A stretch of DNA of 64,000 nt from an uncultured Eubacteriales bacterium (GCA_934561055.1 CAKTFN010000008.1:25722-89721); one strand, 5' to 3'; shown: positions 17,179 to 26,545, counted from the stretch's first letter. The notes: generated by a model not told the origin, from the letters alone. Numbers and translations: made by a program.

Positions 17179-18045
17179 ATGATTGATTTTTTTAATGCGG
17201 TAAGGGAGAATGCCGTAAAACTTGTTTCGTCGCTCAGATGGAACGATTTTCTTGACATTTTTGCTGTTGCGCTCGTTTTGTATTATTGCATAAGGCTTTT
17301 CAGGCAGACCCGTGCAACGCACCTTGTCAAAGGCTTCATTTTTCTCGGCGTTGGTTATCTTATCGTTTCTGCGCTCAATATGTCAACGGCAAGCTTCCTT
17401 TTCAGCAGATTGTTCAATGATATCGTTATTGTAATTATTCTTCTTTTCCAACCGGAATTTCGCCATGCGATTGAAAGTTTCGGACGGGGAGATTTCAAAA
17501 AAATCACGATTTTTTCACGCGGCTCCTCAATTGAGCGCGAAGAAAAACGCGCCGCCGTTTCGGCAATCGTGAAAGCCGCTTCAAATATGAGCGAAAGCAA
17601 AACCGGAGCACTCATTGTTTTTGAAGGAAAAAGTCCGCTCGGCGAAATTATCTCGACCGGAAGCGAAATCGACGCAAAAATTTCCGTCCCGATAATCGAA
17701 AATATTTTTTATCCGAAGTCTCCGCTTCATGACGGGGCAATGATTATCCGTGACAACAGAATTTGTGCCGCAGGCTGCATTCTTCCGCTGACGCAAAGCG
17801 TGCTCAGCCGTGAGCTTGGAACAAGACACAGGGCTGCCGTCGGAATGAGCGAAGCTTCCGATGCTCTCGTCCTTGTTGTTTCCGAAGAAACGGGGGCAAT
17901 TTCCGTTGCACGGGGCGGAACGCTTAAAAGAAAGCTCACGAACGGAGAACTCCTTGAAATACTTTCCGAATTCGTAATCGGAAGCGAGGAGGAAAAGCCC
18001 GCAAAGATCAAAAACAGGCGGAGGAAGAGCGATGAAAAAGATTAA
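17179..18045 (+). CDS. cdaA: Diadenylate cyclase CdaA
   Basis: A 288-residue membrane protein with three N-terminal membrane segments and a C-terminal DisA_N-type cyclase domain. The catalytic DGA is at 185-187 (SPLHDGAMI) and RHR at 216-218 (GTRHRAA). It condenses two ATP to c-di-AMP, a second messenger for potassium, osmotic and cell-wall homeostasis. The start ATG 17179 follows GGTGAAA. It overlaps cdaR by 14 bases. In most Firmicutes the operon continues with glmM; here a TSUP permease follows instead. Confidence 0.95.
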   Translation: MIDFFNAVRENAVKLVSSLRWNDFLDIFAVALVLYYCIRLFRQTRATHLVKGFIFLGVGYLIVSALNMSTASFLFSRLFNDIVIVIILLFQPEFRHAIESFGRGDFKKITIFSRGSSIEREEKRAAVSAIVKAASNMSESKTGALIVFEGKSPLGEIISTGSEIDAKISVPIIENIFYPKSPLHDGAMIIRDNRICAAGCILPLTQSVLSRELGTRHRAAVGMSEASDALVLVVSEETGAISVARGGTLKRKLTNGELLEILSEFVIGSEEEKPAKIKNRRRKSDEKD

Positions 18046-19345
18046 GACGGATTTTTTTGAAAAAATCTTTTATAACAATAAATTTCTTTTTATCCTTTCG
18101 CTGGTTCTTGCCGTTGCGCTTTGGGCGATGGTGAAAATCAATTACAGCGGAAACACGAATAAAACAATCACCGACGTTAAGGTTTCAATCGACAGCTCTC
18201 TTGCACAGGAAAACGATTTTATTCCCTTTGTTGAAGACGAGGGCCTCAACGTTGACGTTGAAGTCACCGGAAAAAGCTATAACATAAGTTCGCTTTCAAA
18301 AGACGACATTGTTGTTGAAGCTTCGGCCGGATATGTCGATTCGGCCGGATATAAGGTTCTCACTCTCACCGTGCGTTCAAGTGAAACCGAGGTTGACATT
18401 GCTTCGGTAACGCCGTCAACAATTACGGTTTTCTTTGACCGGAAGGCAACCGACGCATTCAACGTTGAGGCGAAAATCGAAAACGGCGATGAACTTCAAA
18501 GCACGGATGAATATTATGTCGGAAAGCCCGTTCCGTCGCTTAACACCGTTAACGTGACAGGTCCGGCTTCCGTCATCGAAAATCTGAAAAAGGTCATTTT
18601 CACCGCAAAGGTTGACGCAAACCTTCTTCCGCTGACTCAGACGGTTGCCGTTCCGGCCGAAATTTCCTTTGAAATGACGAACGGAAGAGGAAAGGAATTT
18701 TTGGTTTGCACCGATGTCGGAGACAAGTCAAATCCGGCAACGATTACAATTCCCGTTTCAAAAATCAAAACGGTTGAAACGACCGTAAAATTTGTCAACG
18801 AGCCGAAGTATTACGACGAAAATCCGCCGAAGGTTTTCATTGATCCGCATGAGGTTAAAATTTCGTATAATCCCGCCGATGAGGATTATGAAAGCTATAA
18901 CGTCGGAACGGTTGATTTCAGCAAGCTCCACAACGGCCGGAACGATTTGACGTTCAGCGTTGACGAAAAATCTGCGGCGCTTCTTGTTGACAAAGAAATC
19001 AAGGAGTTCACCGTGACGATTGACCTCGGAGAAATGAGCGAGATGACGGTTGACGCTTCTTCTGCAAACGTTGTTTTTCTCAATCAGTCGAAAGATCATA
19101 AGTACACGGCTTCGCTCAAAAATATGGGTCTTGACAACGTGACGATTATCGGACCGAAAAGCAGCCTTGAAAAAATCACGGCGGACATGCTTCAGATTGA
19201 AATCAACGTTTCGTCGCTTCGGACGGATATCACGGGATACCAGCGGGTGAGCATTTCAAACATTTCGATAAGCTCGGAAGAAATCAACGACTGCTGGGTT
19301 TACGGTTCTTACCGCGCACGGGTTCTCGTCAGAGAAAAGCAGTGA
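18032..19345 (+). CDS. cdaR: CdaA regulator CdaR (YbbR-domain protein)
   Basis: A 437-residue protein with one N-terminal membrane segment (FLFILSLVLAVALWAMVKI) and an extracytoplasmic part made of about four YbbR repeats, each with V-x-V-x-G-P/S strands (VNVTGPASVIENLKKVIF and VTIIGPKSSLEKI are two of them). CdaR binds CdaA through the membrane and modulates c-di-AMP synthesis. The 14-base overlap with cdaA implies coupled translation. Confidence 0.92.
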   Translation: MKKIKTDFFEKIFYNNKFLFILSLVLAVALWAMVKINYSGNTNKTITDVKVSIDSSLAQENDFIPFVEDEGLNVDVEVTGKSYNISSLSKDDIVVEASAGYVDSAGYKVLTLTVRSSETEVDIASVTPSTITVFFDRKATDAFNVEAKIENGDELQSTDEYYVGKPVPSLNTVNVTGPASVIENLKKVIFTAKVDANLLPLTQTVAVPAEISFEMTNGRGKEFLVCTDVGDKSNPATITIPVSKIKTVETTVKFVNEPKYYDENPPKVFIDPHEVKISYNPADEDYESYNVGTVDFSKLHNGRNDLTFSVDEKSAALLVDKEIKEFTVTIDLGEMSEMTVDASSANVVFLNQSKDHKYTASLKNMGLDNVTIIGPKSSLEKITADMLQIEINVSSLRTDITGYQRVSISNISISSEEINDCWVYGSYRARVLVREKQ

Positions 19346-19376
19346 ACAAAAAGGATTTTTGAAAGGTTGAATTGAT

Positions 19377-20156
19377 TTGGCTTTAAAAATTATAGTCTGT
19401 TTTTTTGCGGGAATGGGAGCAGGGCTCGGAACGGGTTTTGCCGGACTCAGTGCGGCGGCCGTAATCAGTCCGATGCTGATTTCTTTTCTCGGAATTCCGG
19501 CTTATCAGGCGGTCGGAATCGCCCTTGCGAGTGATGTTCTTGCGAGCGCCGTGAGCGCATATACCTACGGAAAAAACAAGAATCTTGACGTGAAAAACGG
19601 AACGGTAATGATGGCTTTTGTCCTTCTTTTCACCGCTTTCGGAAGTTATATTTCGTCTCTCGTCGAAGCGCATGCAATGGGAACGATGTCAACCGTTATG
19701 ACAATGTTCCTCGGCGTCCGTTTCATTGTTCGCCCAGTTATGACAACAAAAGAAGGAATGGAAGCAGCCCTTACGAAAAAGCAACGCCTTATCCGTTCGA
19801 TAATCGGCGGAGCAATGATCGGTTTCATCTGTGGTTTTGTCGGCGCCGGCGGCGGAATGATGATGCTTCTTGTCCTCACGAGCGTTCTCGGATATGAACT
19901 GAAAACGGCCGTCGGAACGAGTGTTTTCATCATGACTTTCACCGCTTTCACGGGCTCGGTCAGTCATTTTGCAATCGGAAAAAGCGTCGGAGACATTGCG
20001 GTTCTTGTCCTTTGCGTTGTTTTCACTTTTGTTTTTGCTCGGATTGCCGCAAAAATCGCAAACAAAGCGAGCGCAAAAACGCTCAATCGCATAACCGGCG
20101 TAATTCTTGTTATAATCGGTGCGGTTACGGTTGCATTCAACATTTTTTCAAAATAA
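19377..20156 (+). CDS. TSUP (TauE/SafE) family permease
   Basis: A 259-residue polytopic protein with about eight hydrophobic segments and internal duplication: GMGAGLGTGFAGLSAA near the N-terminus and GFICGFVGAGGGMMMLLVL in the second half. This is the TSUP/TauE fold, often assigned to sulfite, sulfonate or organic-anion export. The start is a TTG 30 bases after cdaR, with AAAGG about 12 bases upstream. It may be the third gene of the cdaAR transcript; a terminator follows. Confidence 0.82.
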   Translation: MALKIIVCFFAGMGAGLGTGFAGLSAAAVISPMLISFLGIPAYQAVGIALASDVLASAVSAYTYGKNKNLDVKNGTVMMAFVLLFTAFGSYISSLVEAHAMGTMSTVMTMFLGVRFIVRPVMTTKEGMEAALTKKQRLIRSIIGGAMIGFICGFVGAGGGMMMLLVLTSVLGYELKTAVGTSVFIMTFTAFTGSVSHFAIGKSVGDIAVLVLCVVFTFVFARIAAKIANKASAKTLNRITGVILVIIGAVTVAFNIFSK

Positions 20157-20163
20157 AAATTTT

Positions 20164-20189
20164 AAGGAACGTCGGCCGGCGTTCCTTTT
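20164..20189 (+). terminator. Intrinsic terminator after the cdaAR-TSUP operon
   Basis: Ten-bp stem AAGGAACGTC/GGCGTTCCTT with a GGCC loop and a short T tract. Confidence 0.8.
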
Positions 20190-20346
20190 CGACTTTCAGC
20201 GGAAACGGTGTTCGTTTTATTGAGTGCAAAACCGTTTTGATATCTTCCGAAAAGAGCCGGGAAGAAAAAATATTTTTGCAATCAATAACAATCCTGTCAC
20301 AATGGAAGAAAATAATGACTTTTTTATTAAAAAATTGATATTTATA

Positions 20347-20375
20347 TTGATTTAAAAACCAATATTTACTATAAT
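20347..20375 (+). promoter_or_regulatory. Sigma-A-type promoter for the class A PBP gene
   Basis: TTGATT and TATAAT with 17-base spacing, 60 bases before the start codon. The rest of the gap from 20190 is AT-rich and shows nothing else I recognise. Confidence 0.7.
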
Positions 20376-20434
20376 AAAGAATACTATGGAGAAATTCGCA
20401 TGATTGAATTATAAAGCTTCGGAGGTTAGGTTAT

Positions 20435-22795
20435 ATGCCAAAAAGCTCAAACGATAACGAACAGAAAGCTGTTCGCACACGCTCTTCTTTTGAATCAAAA
20501 CAGCAAAAAGGAAAAAGAAAGCGCAAAAAGAAAAAGCACCCCGTTTTGTTTTCGATTTTTCTGGGTCTGTTTTGCCTTTTTGTTTCGGGCGTTCTTACGG
20601 TTCTGATTGTCGGAACGTCGGTTCTTTCTTACGTCAACACGGTTGTCAACGGAAAGGTCATTGTCGATCTTGACAACTACAAAAGCTCTCAGAGCATGAC
20701 CTCGATTATGTATTATTACAACGAGGACAAAAAGCCGGTTGAATCAACCCGTCTTCACGGTGAGGAAAACCGAATTTGGGTGAATTACAACAAAATGCCG
20801 AAAAACCTTCTCAATGCCTTTGTCTGCCTTGAGGACAAGCGTTTTTACGAACACAGCGGCGTTGACTGGAGAAGAACAATCGGCGTTCTTATCAAGCCGT
20901 CTCTTGACGGTCAGGGCGGTTCGACGATTACCCAGCAGCTCATCAAAAACCTCACCGACCAAAAAGACGTGACATACATCAGAAAATTCAACGAAATTCT
21001 CCGTGCTCTCAACCTTGAAAAGTATTACTCGAAAAAGGACATTCTCGAAGCGTACCTTAACACGGTATACCTCGGTGCGGGTTGCTACGGAGTCAGAACG
21101 GCGGCCGAAACATATTTCGGAAAATCCGTCAGCAAGCTCAACGCCGCCGAATGTGCCGTTCTTGCCGGCATTACTCAGGCGCCGTATTCATATAATCCTT
21201 ATGTTAACTATGACGCCGCAATCAAAAGACAGCGTGACTGCCTTTATTTCATGCATGAGCAAGGCAAGCTCACGGATAAGCAGTATAACAGAGCGCTGAA
21301 AACAAAAATCAAGCTCGTCGGCGAAAAGGAAGACGACAACAGCAGCACATCAAGCACTCATATCTATTCGTGGTATGAGGAATACGTCATTGACCAGGTT
21401 ATTGCCGACCTTCAAAGCAAGTATAATTACGAATACAACGAAGCTTGGAGAATGGTGTATTACGGCGGATTGAAAATTTATTCGGCCGTTGACAAGAGCG
21501 TTCAGGACGAGCTTGAGAGTATTTATGAAAACAAGACGGGCTTCCCGTCGGCATATCAGGACTCACGCGGTCAGTATCCGCAATCGGCAATGACAATTAT
21601 GGATTACCAGGGAAGAATTGTTGCCCTTGTCGGCGGAACGGGAAAGAAAACAACGAACCGTTCTTACAACAGAGCGACCGACAACCGTGCAAAGCGTCAG
21701 CCCGGATCTTCAATCAAACCGCTCGGCGTTTACGCTCCGGCGATGGATCTCGGACTCATTTCCCCGTCGTCGATGATTCTTGAAAAGGCAATCACTCTCA
21801 ACGACGATTTATGGCCGAGAAACTTCAACGGCGACCACGGCTCCGGAAGCTATATTACGGTTCAGGAGGCACTCGTGCGCTCTCTCAACACCGTGCCTGT
21901 AAGAATCCTCAGCGAAATGCTCGGAGTTAAGTCGGCGTTTGAATATGCAAACGACCACTTCCACCTTAATCTTTCCTCGAACGATATGGATCTTTCGCCG
22001 CTTGCCGTCGGCGGAACGAACACCGGTGTAACAACGCTTGAAATGGCGGCCGCTTTTGCAACGTTCGGAAACGGCGGAAGGTATTACAAACCTTACAGTT
22101 ATTACAAGGTTCTTGACCGAAACGGCGAAATTCTTCTTGACAACACGAAAAACAAGCCGGAACAGGCAATCAAAACCGCAACGGCGAATTCGATGCTTTC
22201 AATGCTCACAAAGGCCGTCACTCAGTCCAACGGTACCGCTTACGGTTCATACATTTCACCGTTCCAGACTTTCGCAAAAACAGGTACCACTTCCGACAAC
22301 TGCGACAAATGGTACTGCGGCGGAACGCCTTATTATGTAACCGCCGTCTGGTACGGTTATGACTACCGGGCCGACCTTCACACGGGCTCAAGCAACCCCT
22401 CAAAAACAATCTTCCGCGAAGTTTTTTCAACGATCCACAAGGGACTCAAGAGCAAATCGTTCTCGGACGTAATGGAAGAAGTCGGCGGAGAAAAGGGCGA
22501 CTCGAACATCATGATTTCAACCGATCCCGTTGTGACTTCGGCGATTGACACAACTCAAGAGAAAAAAACAACCGAAAGCACGACGCGCCGTCAGACAACA
22601 ACCGAAAAGACAACGGTTCCGAGAAGCACAACCGAGCCGTCAACTGCGTCAACGGCACCGACAACCGAAACTCCGGCAACGACCGAGCCGACAACCGCAC
22701 CAACAACGGCACCGACGACTGCTCCTTCAACCGCACCGTCAACGGAGCCTTCCTCGCAGACGCCGCCCGATTCAAGTGAAGCTCCGGCTGCGTAA
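20435..22795 (+). CDS. Class A penicillin-binding protein (PBP1A-like)
   Basis: A 786-residue bifunctional peptidoglycan synthase: a basic cytoplasmic N-terminus, a membrane segment at about residues 36-66, a glycosyltransferase family 51 domain with EDKRFYEHSGVDWRR from about 133 and GGSTITQQLIKN, and a transpeptidase domain with the SSIK active-site box (Ser425, Lys428), RSLNTVP, and KTGTTSDN at 615. The last 90 residues are a Thr/Pro/Ser-rich tail likely to span the wall. It polymerises and cross-links peptidoglycan outside the membrane. GGAGG precedes the ATG by 10 bases. Confidence 0.95.
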   Translation: MPKSSNDNEQKAVRTRSSFESKQQKGKRKRKKKKHPVLFSIFLGLFCLFVSGVLTVLIVGTSVLSYVNTVVNGKVIVDLDNYKSSQSMTSIMYYYNEDKKPVESTRLHGEENRIWVNYNKMPKNLLNAFVCLEDKRFYEHSGVDWRRTIGVLIKPSLDGQGGSTITQQLIKNLTDQKDVTYIRKFNEILRALNLEKYYSKKDILEAYLNTVYLGAGCYGVRTAAETYFGKSVSKLNAAECAVLAGITQAPYSYNPYVNYDAAIKRQRDCLYFMHEQGKLTDKQYNRALKTKIKLVGEKEDDNSSTSSTHIYSWYEEYVIDQVIADLQSKYNYEYNEAWRMVYYGGLKIYSAVDKSVQDELESIYENKTGFPSAYQDSRGQYPQSAMTIMDYQGRIVALVGGTGKKTTNRSYNRATDNRAKRQPGSSIKPLGVYAPAMDLGLISPSSMILEKAITLNDDLWPRNFNGDHGSGSYITVQEALVRSLNTVPVRILSEMLGVKSAFEYANDHFHLNLSSNDMDLSPLAVGGTNTGVTTLEMAAAFATFGNGGRYYKPYSYYKVLDRNGEILLDNTKNKPEQAIKTATANSMLSMLTKAVTQSNGTAYGSYISPFQTFAKTGTTSDNCDKWYCGGTPYYVTAVWYGYDYRADLHTGSSNPSKTIFREVFSTIHKGLKSKSFSDVMEEVGGEKGDSNIMISTDPVVTSAIDTTQEKKTTESTTRRQTTTEKTTVPRSTTEPSTASTAPTTETPATTEPTTAPTTAPTTAPSTAPSTEPSSQTPPDSSEAPAA

Positions 22796-22807
22796 GGGTG
22801 AAGAAAA

Positions 22808-23218
22808 ATGGTTATTCTTTCTGTCGATTACGGAGACGCAAGGACGGGCCTTGCCTCTTGCGACAAATTTGAAATGCTCGCTTCTCCCGTCGGTGTGATT
22901 TTTGAAAAGTATGAACCGAAGGTTCTTGAGGCCGCCGCGCAAAAGGCAAAAGAGATTTCGGCCGAAATGATTGTTGTCGGTCTGCCCAGAAATATGGACG
23001 GTTCTTTCGGAGAAAGAGCCGAAAAATGCAAGACCTTTTCTCAAAAGCTTGAAGAACTTTCCGGAATAAAAACCGTAACATGGGACGAACGTCTCACAAC
23101 CGTAAGCGCACACAGGGCACTCAATGAAGTCAATGTTCGCGGAAAAAAGCGAAAGAATATTGTTGACGCTGTTTCCGCAGTTATGATTCTTGAGGATTTT
23201 TTAAAAACAAGAAAATAA
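22808..23218 (+). CDS. ruvX: Holliday junction resolvase-like protein RuvX (YqgF)
   Basis: A 136-residue RNase H-fold protein starting VILSVDYGDARTGLA, with GLPRNMDGSFGERAEK and WDERLTTVSA, the three acid-bearing motifs of YqgF/RuvX. It is implicated in pre-16S rRNA 5' processing and/or Holliday-junction resolution. It follows the PBP gene by 12 bases and shares its transcript; a large terminator follows. Confidence 0.92.
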   Translation: MVILSVDYGDARTGLASCDKFEMLASPVGVIFEKYEPKVLEAAAQKAKEISAEMIVVGLPRNMDGSFGERAEKCKTFSQKLEELSGIKTVTWDERLTTVSAHRALNEVNVRGKKRKNIVDAVSAVMILEDFLKTRK

Positions 23219-23226
23219 AAAAGCAA

Positions 23227-23273
23227 GGGCTGTCGCATTCTTTTTTGTGGCAGCCCGAATTTTTGCTTTTTTT
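23227..23273 (+). terminator. Intrinsic terminator after ruvX
   Basis: Eleven-bp stem GGGCTGTCGCA/TGTGGCAGCCC (with G-U pairs) and two successive T tracts. Confidence 0.85.
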
Positions 23274-23324
23274 GTAGTTTTTTTCCTTTTTTTGCGAGTA
23301 TATAAGCGAGGAGGTGTTAAACCG

Positions 23325-23879
23325 ATGGACGATGAAAAAATAATTGCCCTCTTTTTTGAAAGGTCTCAGCAGGCAATAAAAGAAGTTGACCGAAAATACG
23401 GAAAGCTTTTTCGCAAAATTTCAAACAATATTCTTAACAACGGATTTGATGCGGAAGAATGCGTGAACGATTCTTATCTCGGTGCATGGAATTCAATTCC
23501 GCCGGCAAAGCCCGACCCGCTTCTTCCTTATCTTTGCAAAATCGTCAGAAATATCTCTGTCCGAAGATATTACAACAATCAAAAAGCAAAACGAAACAGT
23601 GTTTTTGAAGTTGCGCTTGACGAAATTTCGCAGTTTATACCGGATGAAAACTCAACGGAAAAGGAACTTGAAGCGAAGGAACTTTCAAAAACAATCGAAA
23701 GGTTTCTCGATTCGCTCGAAAAGGAAAACCGAGTGATTTTTATGCAGCGGTATGCTTTTTGCGGCAGTTATAAAGACATTTCAAAACTCACCGGGCTCAG
23801 CGAGAAAAACGTTTCCGTCCGATTGGTGCGAATCAGAAAAGAGCTTAAAAATTATTTGGAAAGGAATGAACTTTTATGA
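23325..23879 (+). CDS. RNA polymerase sigma-70 family (ECF-like) factor
   Basis: A 184-residue sigma factor with region 2 (GFDAEECVNDSYLGAWNSIPPAKPDPLLPYLCKIVRN) and region 4 (RVIFMQRYAFCGSYKDISKLTGLSEKNVSVRLVRIRKEL, a helix-turn-helix), cited here only by these hallmarks. No regions 1 or 3. It should direct RNA polymerase to a small regulon, probably for envelope signals. The ATG at 23325 follows GAGGAGGTG by about 11 bases. It overlaps the next gene, which encodes a single-pass membrane protein, by 4 bases: a sigma/anti-sigma arrangement. Confidence 0.85.
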   Translation: MDDEKIIALFFERSQQAIKEVDRKYGKLFRKISNNILNNGFDAEECVNDSYLGAWNSIPPAKPDPLLPYLCKIVRNISVRRYYNNQKAKRNSVFEVALDEISQFIPDENSTEKELEAKELSKTIERFLDSLEKENRVIFMQRYAFCGSYKDISKLTGLSEKNVSVRLVRIRKELKNYLERNELL

Positions 23880-24397
23880 ACGAAAAAATTTTTTCCGAAG
23901 CAATGGGCGAACTCGACGAAAAATATTACGCCGAAGCGGTGAACTTTAAAAAGAAAAGAATCGGCACTCCTTTGAAGCGGATTGCGGTTGTGGCGGCTTG
24001 CCTTTGCGTTGCGGTTTTCGGCATTGTCCTCTCAGCGAACAACAAAAAGCCTTCTGTCGATCCGTCAAATTCAAACGTTTCAAAAGATGTTGCCCAAACC
24101 GTAAAATTTAACGGCGGAACATACTTTGTTTGCGGAACCGGCGAAGCGGAAATTCTGAAAGAATGCGGCCTTCCTCAAATGCTTGATTCTTCGCTTGCGG
24201 GAAAGCATGTTTCGTATCTTCGCTTTGAAGAAAGCAAAAGCGAATTTGTTTTGCAAAATGAAGAAAAGGGCAGTGTGGGTGAACTTTTTGAATACGCAAA
24301 AAAGCCAAACAAAAACGTTTACATCATTGCCCTCGGCGAAAAGTATTACGCCGCAATCAGGCATGACGAAAACGGATATCATTATTTTTCCGAATAA
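23876..24397 (+). CDS. Single-pass membrane protein, putative anti-sigma factor
   Basis: A 173-residue protein: a cytoplasmic N-terminal part of about 35 residues (LDEKYYAEAVNFKKKR), one membrane segment at about 40-58 (IAVVAACLCVAVFGIVLS), and an extracytoplasmic region with beta-rich character and no recognised domain. The layout and the 4-base overlap with a sigma-factor gene suggest that it holds that sigma factor at the membrane. Sequence similarity to a named anti-sigma family is not evident, so the role is inferred from context. Confidence 0.6.
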   Translation: MNEKIFSEAMGELDEKYYAEAVNFKKKRIGTPLKRIAVVAACLCVAVFGIVLSANNKKPSVDPSNSNVSKDVAQTVKFNGGTYFVCGTGEAEILKECGLPQMLDSSLAGKHVSYLRFEESKSEFVLQNEEKGSVGELFEYAKKPNKNVYIIALGEKYYAAIRHDENGYHYFSE

Positions 24398-24476
24398 CGC
24401 AAACCGGACAAAAACACCGCCCCCAAAAGCCAAACCGAAGATTTTCCGGACGGTGAATTTTATGTGGAAAAAAGCG

Positions 24477-24506
24477 TTGACTTTGACTGTTTCGGTGTGT
24501 TATCAT
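24477..24506 (+). promoter_or_regulatory. Probable sigma-A-type promoter for the kinase-like gene
   Basis: TTGACT and TATCAT separated by 18 bases, with an overlapping second TTGACT, 38 bases before the start codon at 24544. Confidence 0.55.
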
Positions 24507-24543
24507 AATAACAACTATATCTTCCGAAACGGAGAGTGATTTT

Positions 24544-26355
24544 ATGACTCTTGAGGACCTCAAAAAAAGGGAGCCGCTGTTCGGTGAGCGGTATATTGAT
24601 AACATTGTTTCCAGAGGAAAAAGCTCTGTTCTTTACCGTGTTTCAAAGCAAAGCGGCGAAAGCGACTTTCTTGCGCTGAAGGTTGTTCGCTTTCCGAAAA
24701 GCGAAGGAGAGCTTTCAAAGGCGATGAACAGCGGAAAGTACGCTTGTGTTGCCGATTACCTTGACAGCATCGAAGCTGCGGTGCGGGAAAATATTGACAA
24801 AATGATGTTCCTTCGTGCGAACAAAAATATTGTACGCTTTGATAATTATGAAATTGTCCGTGAGGAGGGCGCAGTTACCGTCCTCGTTCTTATGGAGCTT
24901 CTGACTCCGCTCGGAACCTATCTGACGAAGGAAAAATGCAATTGCGGCGAAGTTGCCCGCCTCGGCGCCGAACTTTGCAATGCGCTTGAAGGCTTTCGCA
25001 GTGCCGGAATCATGCACCGTGAAATTATGCCTGAAAATATTTTTATTGACGAACTCGGAAATTACAAGCTCGGCGATTTCGGAATTTATGAAGGCGAAAG
25101 CGAGGAAAGCGGAAAATACACCGATGCGGCTTATCTTGCTCCGGAGATTATCAAAGGCGACTTTGCCGACACAAACAGCGATATTTATTCGCTCGGTCTT
25201 GTGATGTATAAACTCCTCAACAACAGCAGAACACCGTTTTTGCCGGAGTTTCCGTCGCCGATTTCTCTTTCCGACAGAGAGACGGCTTTTGAAAAACGCA
25301 TGAACGGCGAAATGTTTTCAAAACCCTCCGAGGCCGACGTTCCTCTTTCAAGAATAATTTTCAAAGCGACGTCTTTCAGACCTCAGGAGAGATTCTCCGA
25401 TCCGGCCGTTTTTAAAGGCGAAATCGAAAGCTATCTTTCATATCTTAACAGCCCGGCATATTCAAAGGACGGAGCCGTTCCGAAGGTTCAAACCGTTAAG
25501 AATTTCAGAATTGCCGACGACGGAGACGTTTTCTTCAGCACTTACAATGAAAACGCCGCACCGGAAATCACGAAAACCGATTCCGAAAAAGCAGAGTTCA
25601 AAGAGGCGTTTCGTGACGATGAGGAAAGCGAAGAAGAAATAAAGGCGAAGAATAAAAAGATGTATATCCTCGTTGCGGTTCTCGCGGTTGTTGCGGTAAT
25701 TGCCGCTGTTATCGTTTTCAAAACGCTTTCCGGTTCGGGAGACACAACGACAACCGCAAGCACAACGGCTTCAACAACGGCTTCAACAACGGCAAGTACC
25801 ACCGAGAGTACGACCGAAAGTACGACCGAGAGCACAACCGAAAGTACCACCGAGAGTACAACGGAGAGCACCACCGAGAGCACGACCGAAAGTACCACCG
25901 AGAGTACGACGGAAAGCACAACCGTTCCGACAACCGAAGCGCCGAAGAGCAATTACCGCTTTTTTGAATCGAACAAATCCGACGGCGAGCAGACCGACGA
26001 CGGAAGAGAATACAGGCAGATTAAAAAAGCAAGAGCTTCGGTTGAAGTCAACGATAACGAAGAAATTTCAAAAATCATCGTCAACATCAACGACAACCTT
26101 GGCGCTTCGCCGAAGAGCGGCGGAAAAGCCTATATCATTGAAACGGCTGGAGATGCGGTGATTTCAAGAGAAGCGTTTGACTTCAAGTGCATCTATGACA
26201 GCGGCGACGAAAACAGCAGCCTTGCCTGTATTGTTGACGTTGACCGTGAAATGTATTATGAGAGCGGAATGAATTATTATATCTGCTTTGACGAGGGCGC
26301 AATCGAAACCGACGACGTTCTCTCGCTTCCGCTCGAAATTGAACTTCAAAGATAA
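24544..26355 (+). CDS. Membrane Ser/Thr kinase-like protein with HRE in place of HRD
   Basis: A 603-residue protein. Residues 20-290 form a eukaryotic-type protein kinase fold with Lys46 (ALKVV), DFG at 178-180 and APE at 199-201. The catalytic loop reads HREIMPEN: the catalytic Asp is Glu160 and the usual loop Lys is Met. The glycine-rich loop is also degenerate (SRGKSSVLY). One membrane segment (about 373-393) leads to a Thr-rich linker of TTAS and ten TTES repeats (398-465) and a beta-rich extracytoplasmic domain of about 135 residues with no name. It is likely a pseudokinase or very weak kinase acting as a sensor. Upstream lies the sigma/membrane-protein pair. Confidence 0.8.
   Translation: MTLEDLKKREPLFGERYIDNIVSRGKSSVLYRVSKQSGESDFLALKVVRFPKSEGELSKAMNSGKYACVADYLDSIEAAVRENIDKMMFLRANKNIVRFDNYEIVREEGAVTVLVLMELLTPLGTYLTKEKCNCGEVARLGAELCNALEGFRSAGIMHREIMPENIFIDELGNYKLGDFGIYEGESEESGKYTDAAYLAPEIIKGDFADTNSDIYSLGLVMYKLLNNSRTPFLPEFPSPISLSDRETAFEKRMNGEMFSKPSEADVPLSRIIFKATSFRPQERFSDPAVFKGEIESYLSYLNSPAYSKDGAVPKVQTVKNFRIADDGDVFFSTYNENAAPEITKTDSEKAEFKEAFRDDEESEEEIKAKNKKMYILVAVLAVVAVIAAVIVFKTLSGSGDTTTTASTTASTTASTTASTTESTTESTTESTTESTTESTTESTTESTTESTTESTTESTTVPTTEAPKSNYRFFESNKSDGEQTDDGREYRQIKKARASVEVNDNEEISKIIVNINDNLGASPKSGGKAYIIETAGDAVISREAFDFKCIYDSGDENSSLACIVDVDREMYYESGMNYYICFDEGAIETDDVLSLPLEIELQR
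25755..25925 (+). repeat. Tandem 12-bp repeats encoding (TTAS/TTES)n linker
   Basis: Four TTAS and ten TTES units. Synonymous codons vary between units (ACC/ACG/ACA, GAG/GAA, AGT/AGC), so the peptide repeat is held by selection rather than by very recent slippage, though copy number could still vary. Confidence 0.85.
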
Positions 26356-26381
26356 TAAGCTTTAACAACCTGACAAAAAAG

Positions 26382-26421
26382 CCGTAATTCACAGCGTACC
26401 GTTCGTGAATTACGGTTTTTT
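26382..26421 (+). terminator. Intrinsic terminator after the kinase-like gene
   Basis: Perfect 11-bp stem CCGTAATTCAC/GTGAATTACGG with TTTTTT. Confidence 0.85.
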
Positions 26422-26545
26422 CTTTTTCGGATTTTCGTAGTACGCTCATAATCGGAGAGGTGCTTTTCGGGGAAATCACCAAAAAAGCGAGATGATTTTC
26501 TTCTCAATTTTTATGACTGCCGTCGTTCGTTTTTCAGACAAAATG

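Noticed and set aside
25542..25952. Long minus-strand frame with a Val/Leu/Ser repeat opposite the TTES linker
   Set aside because: It is the complement of the 12-bp tandem repeats of the kinase-like gene; the repeat makes any frame open.
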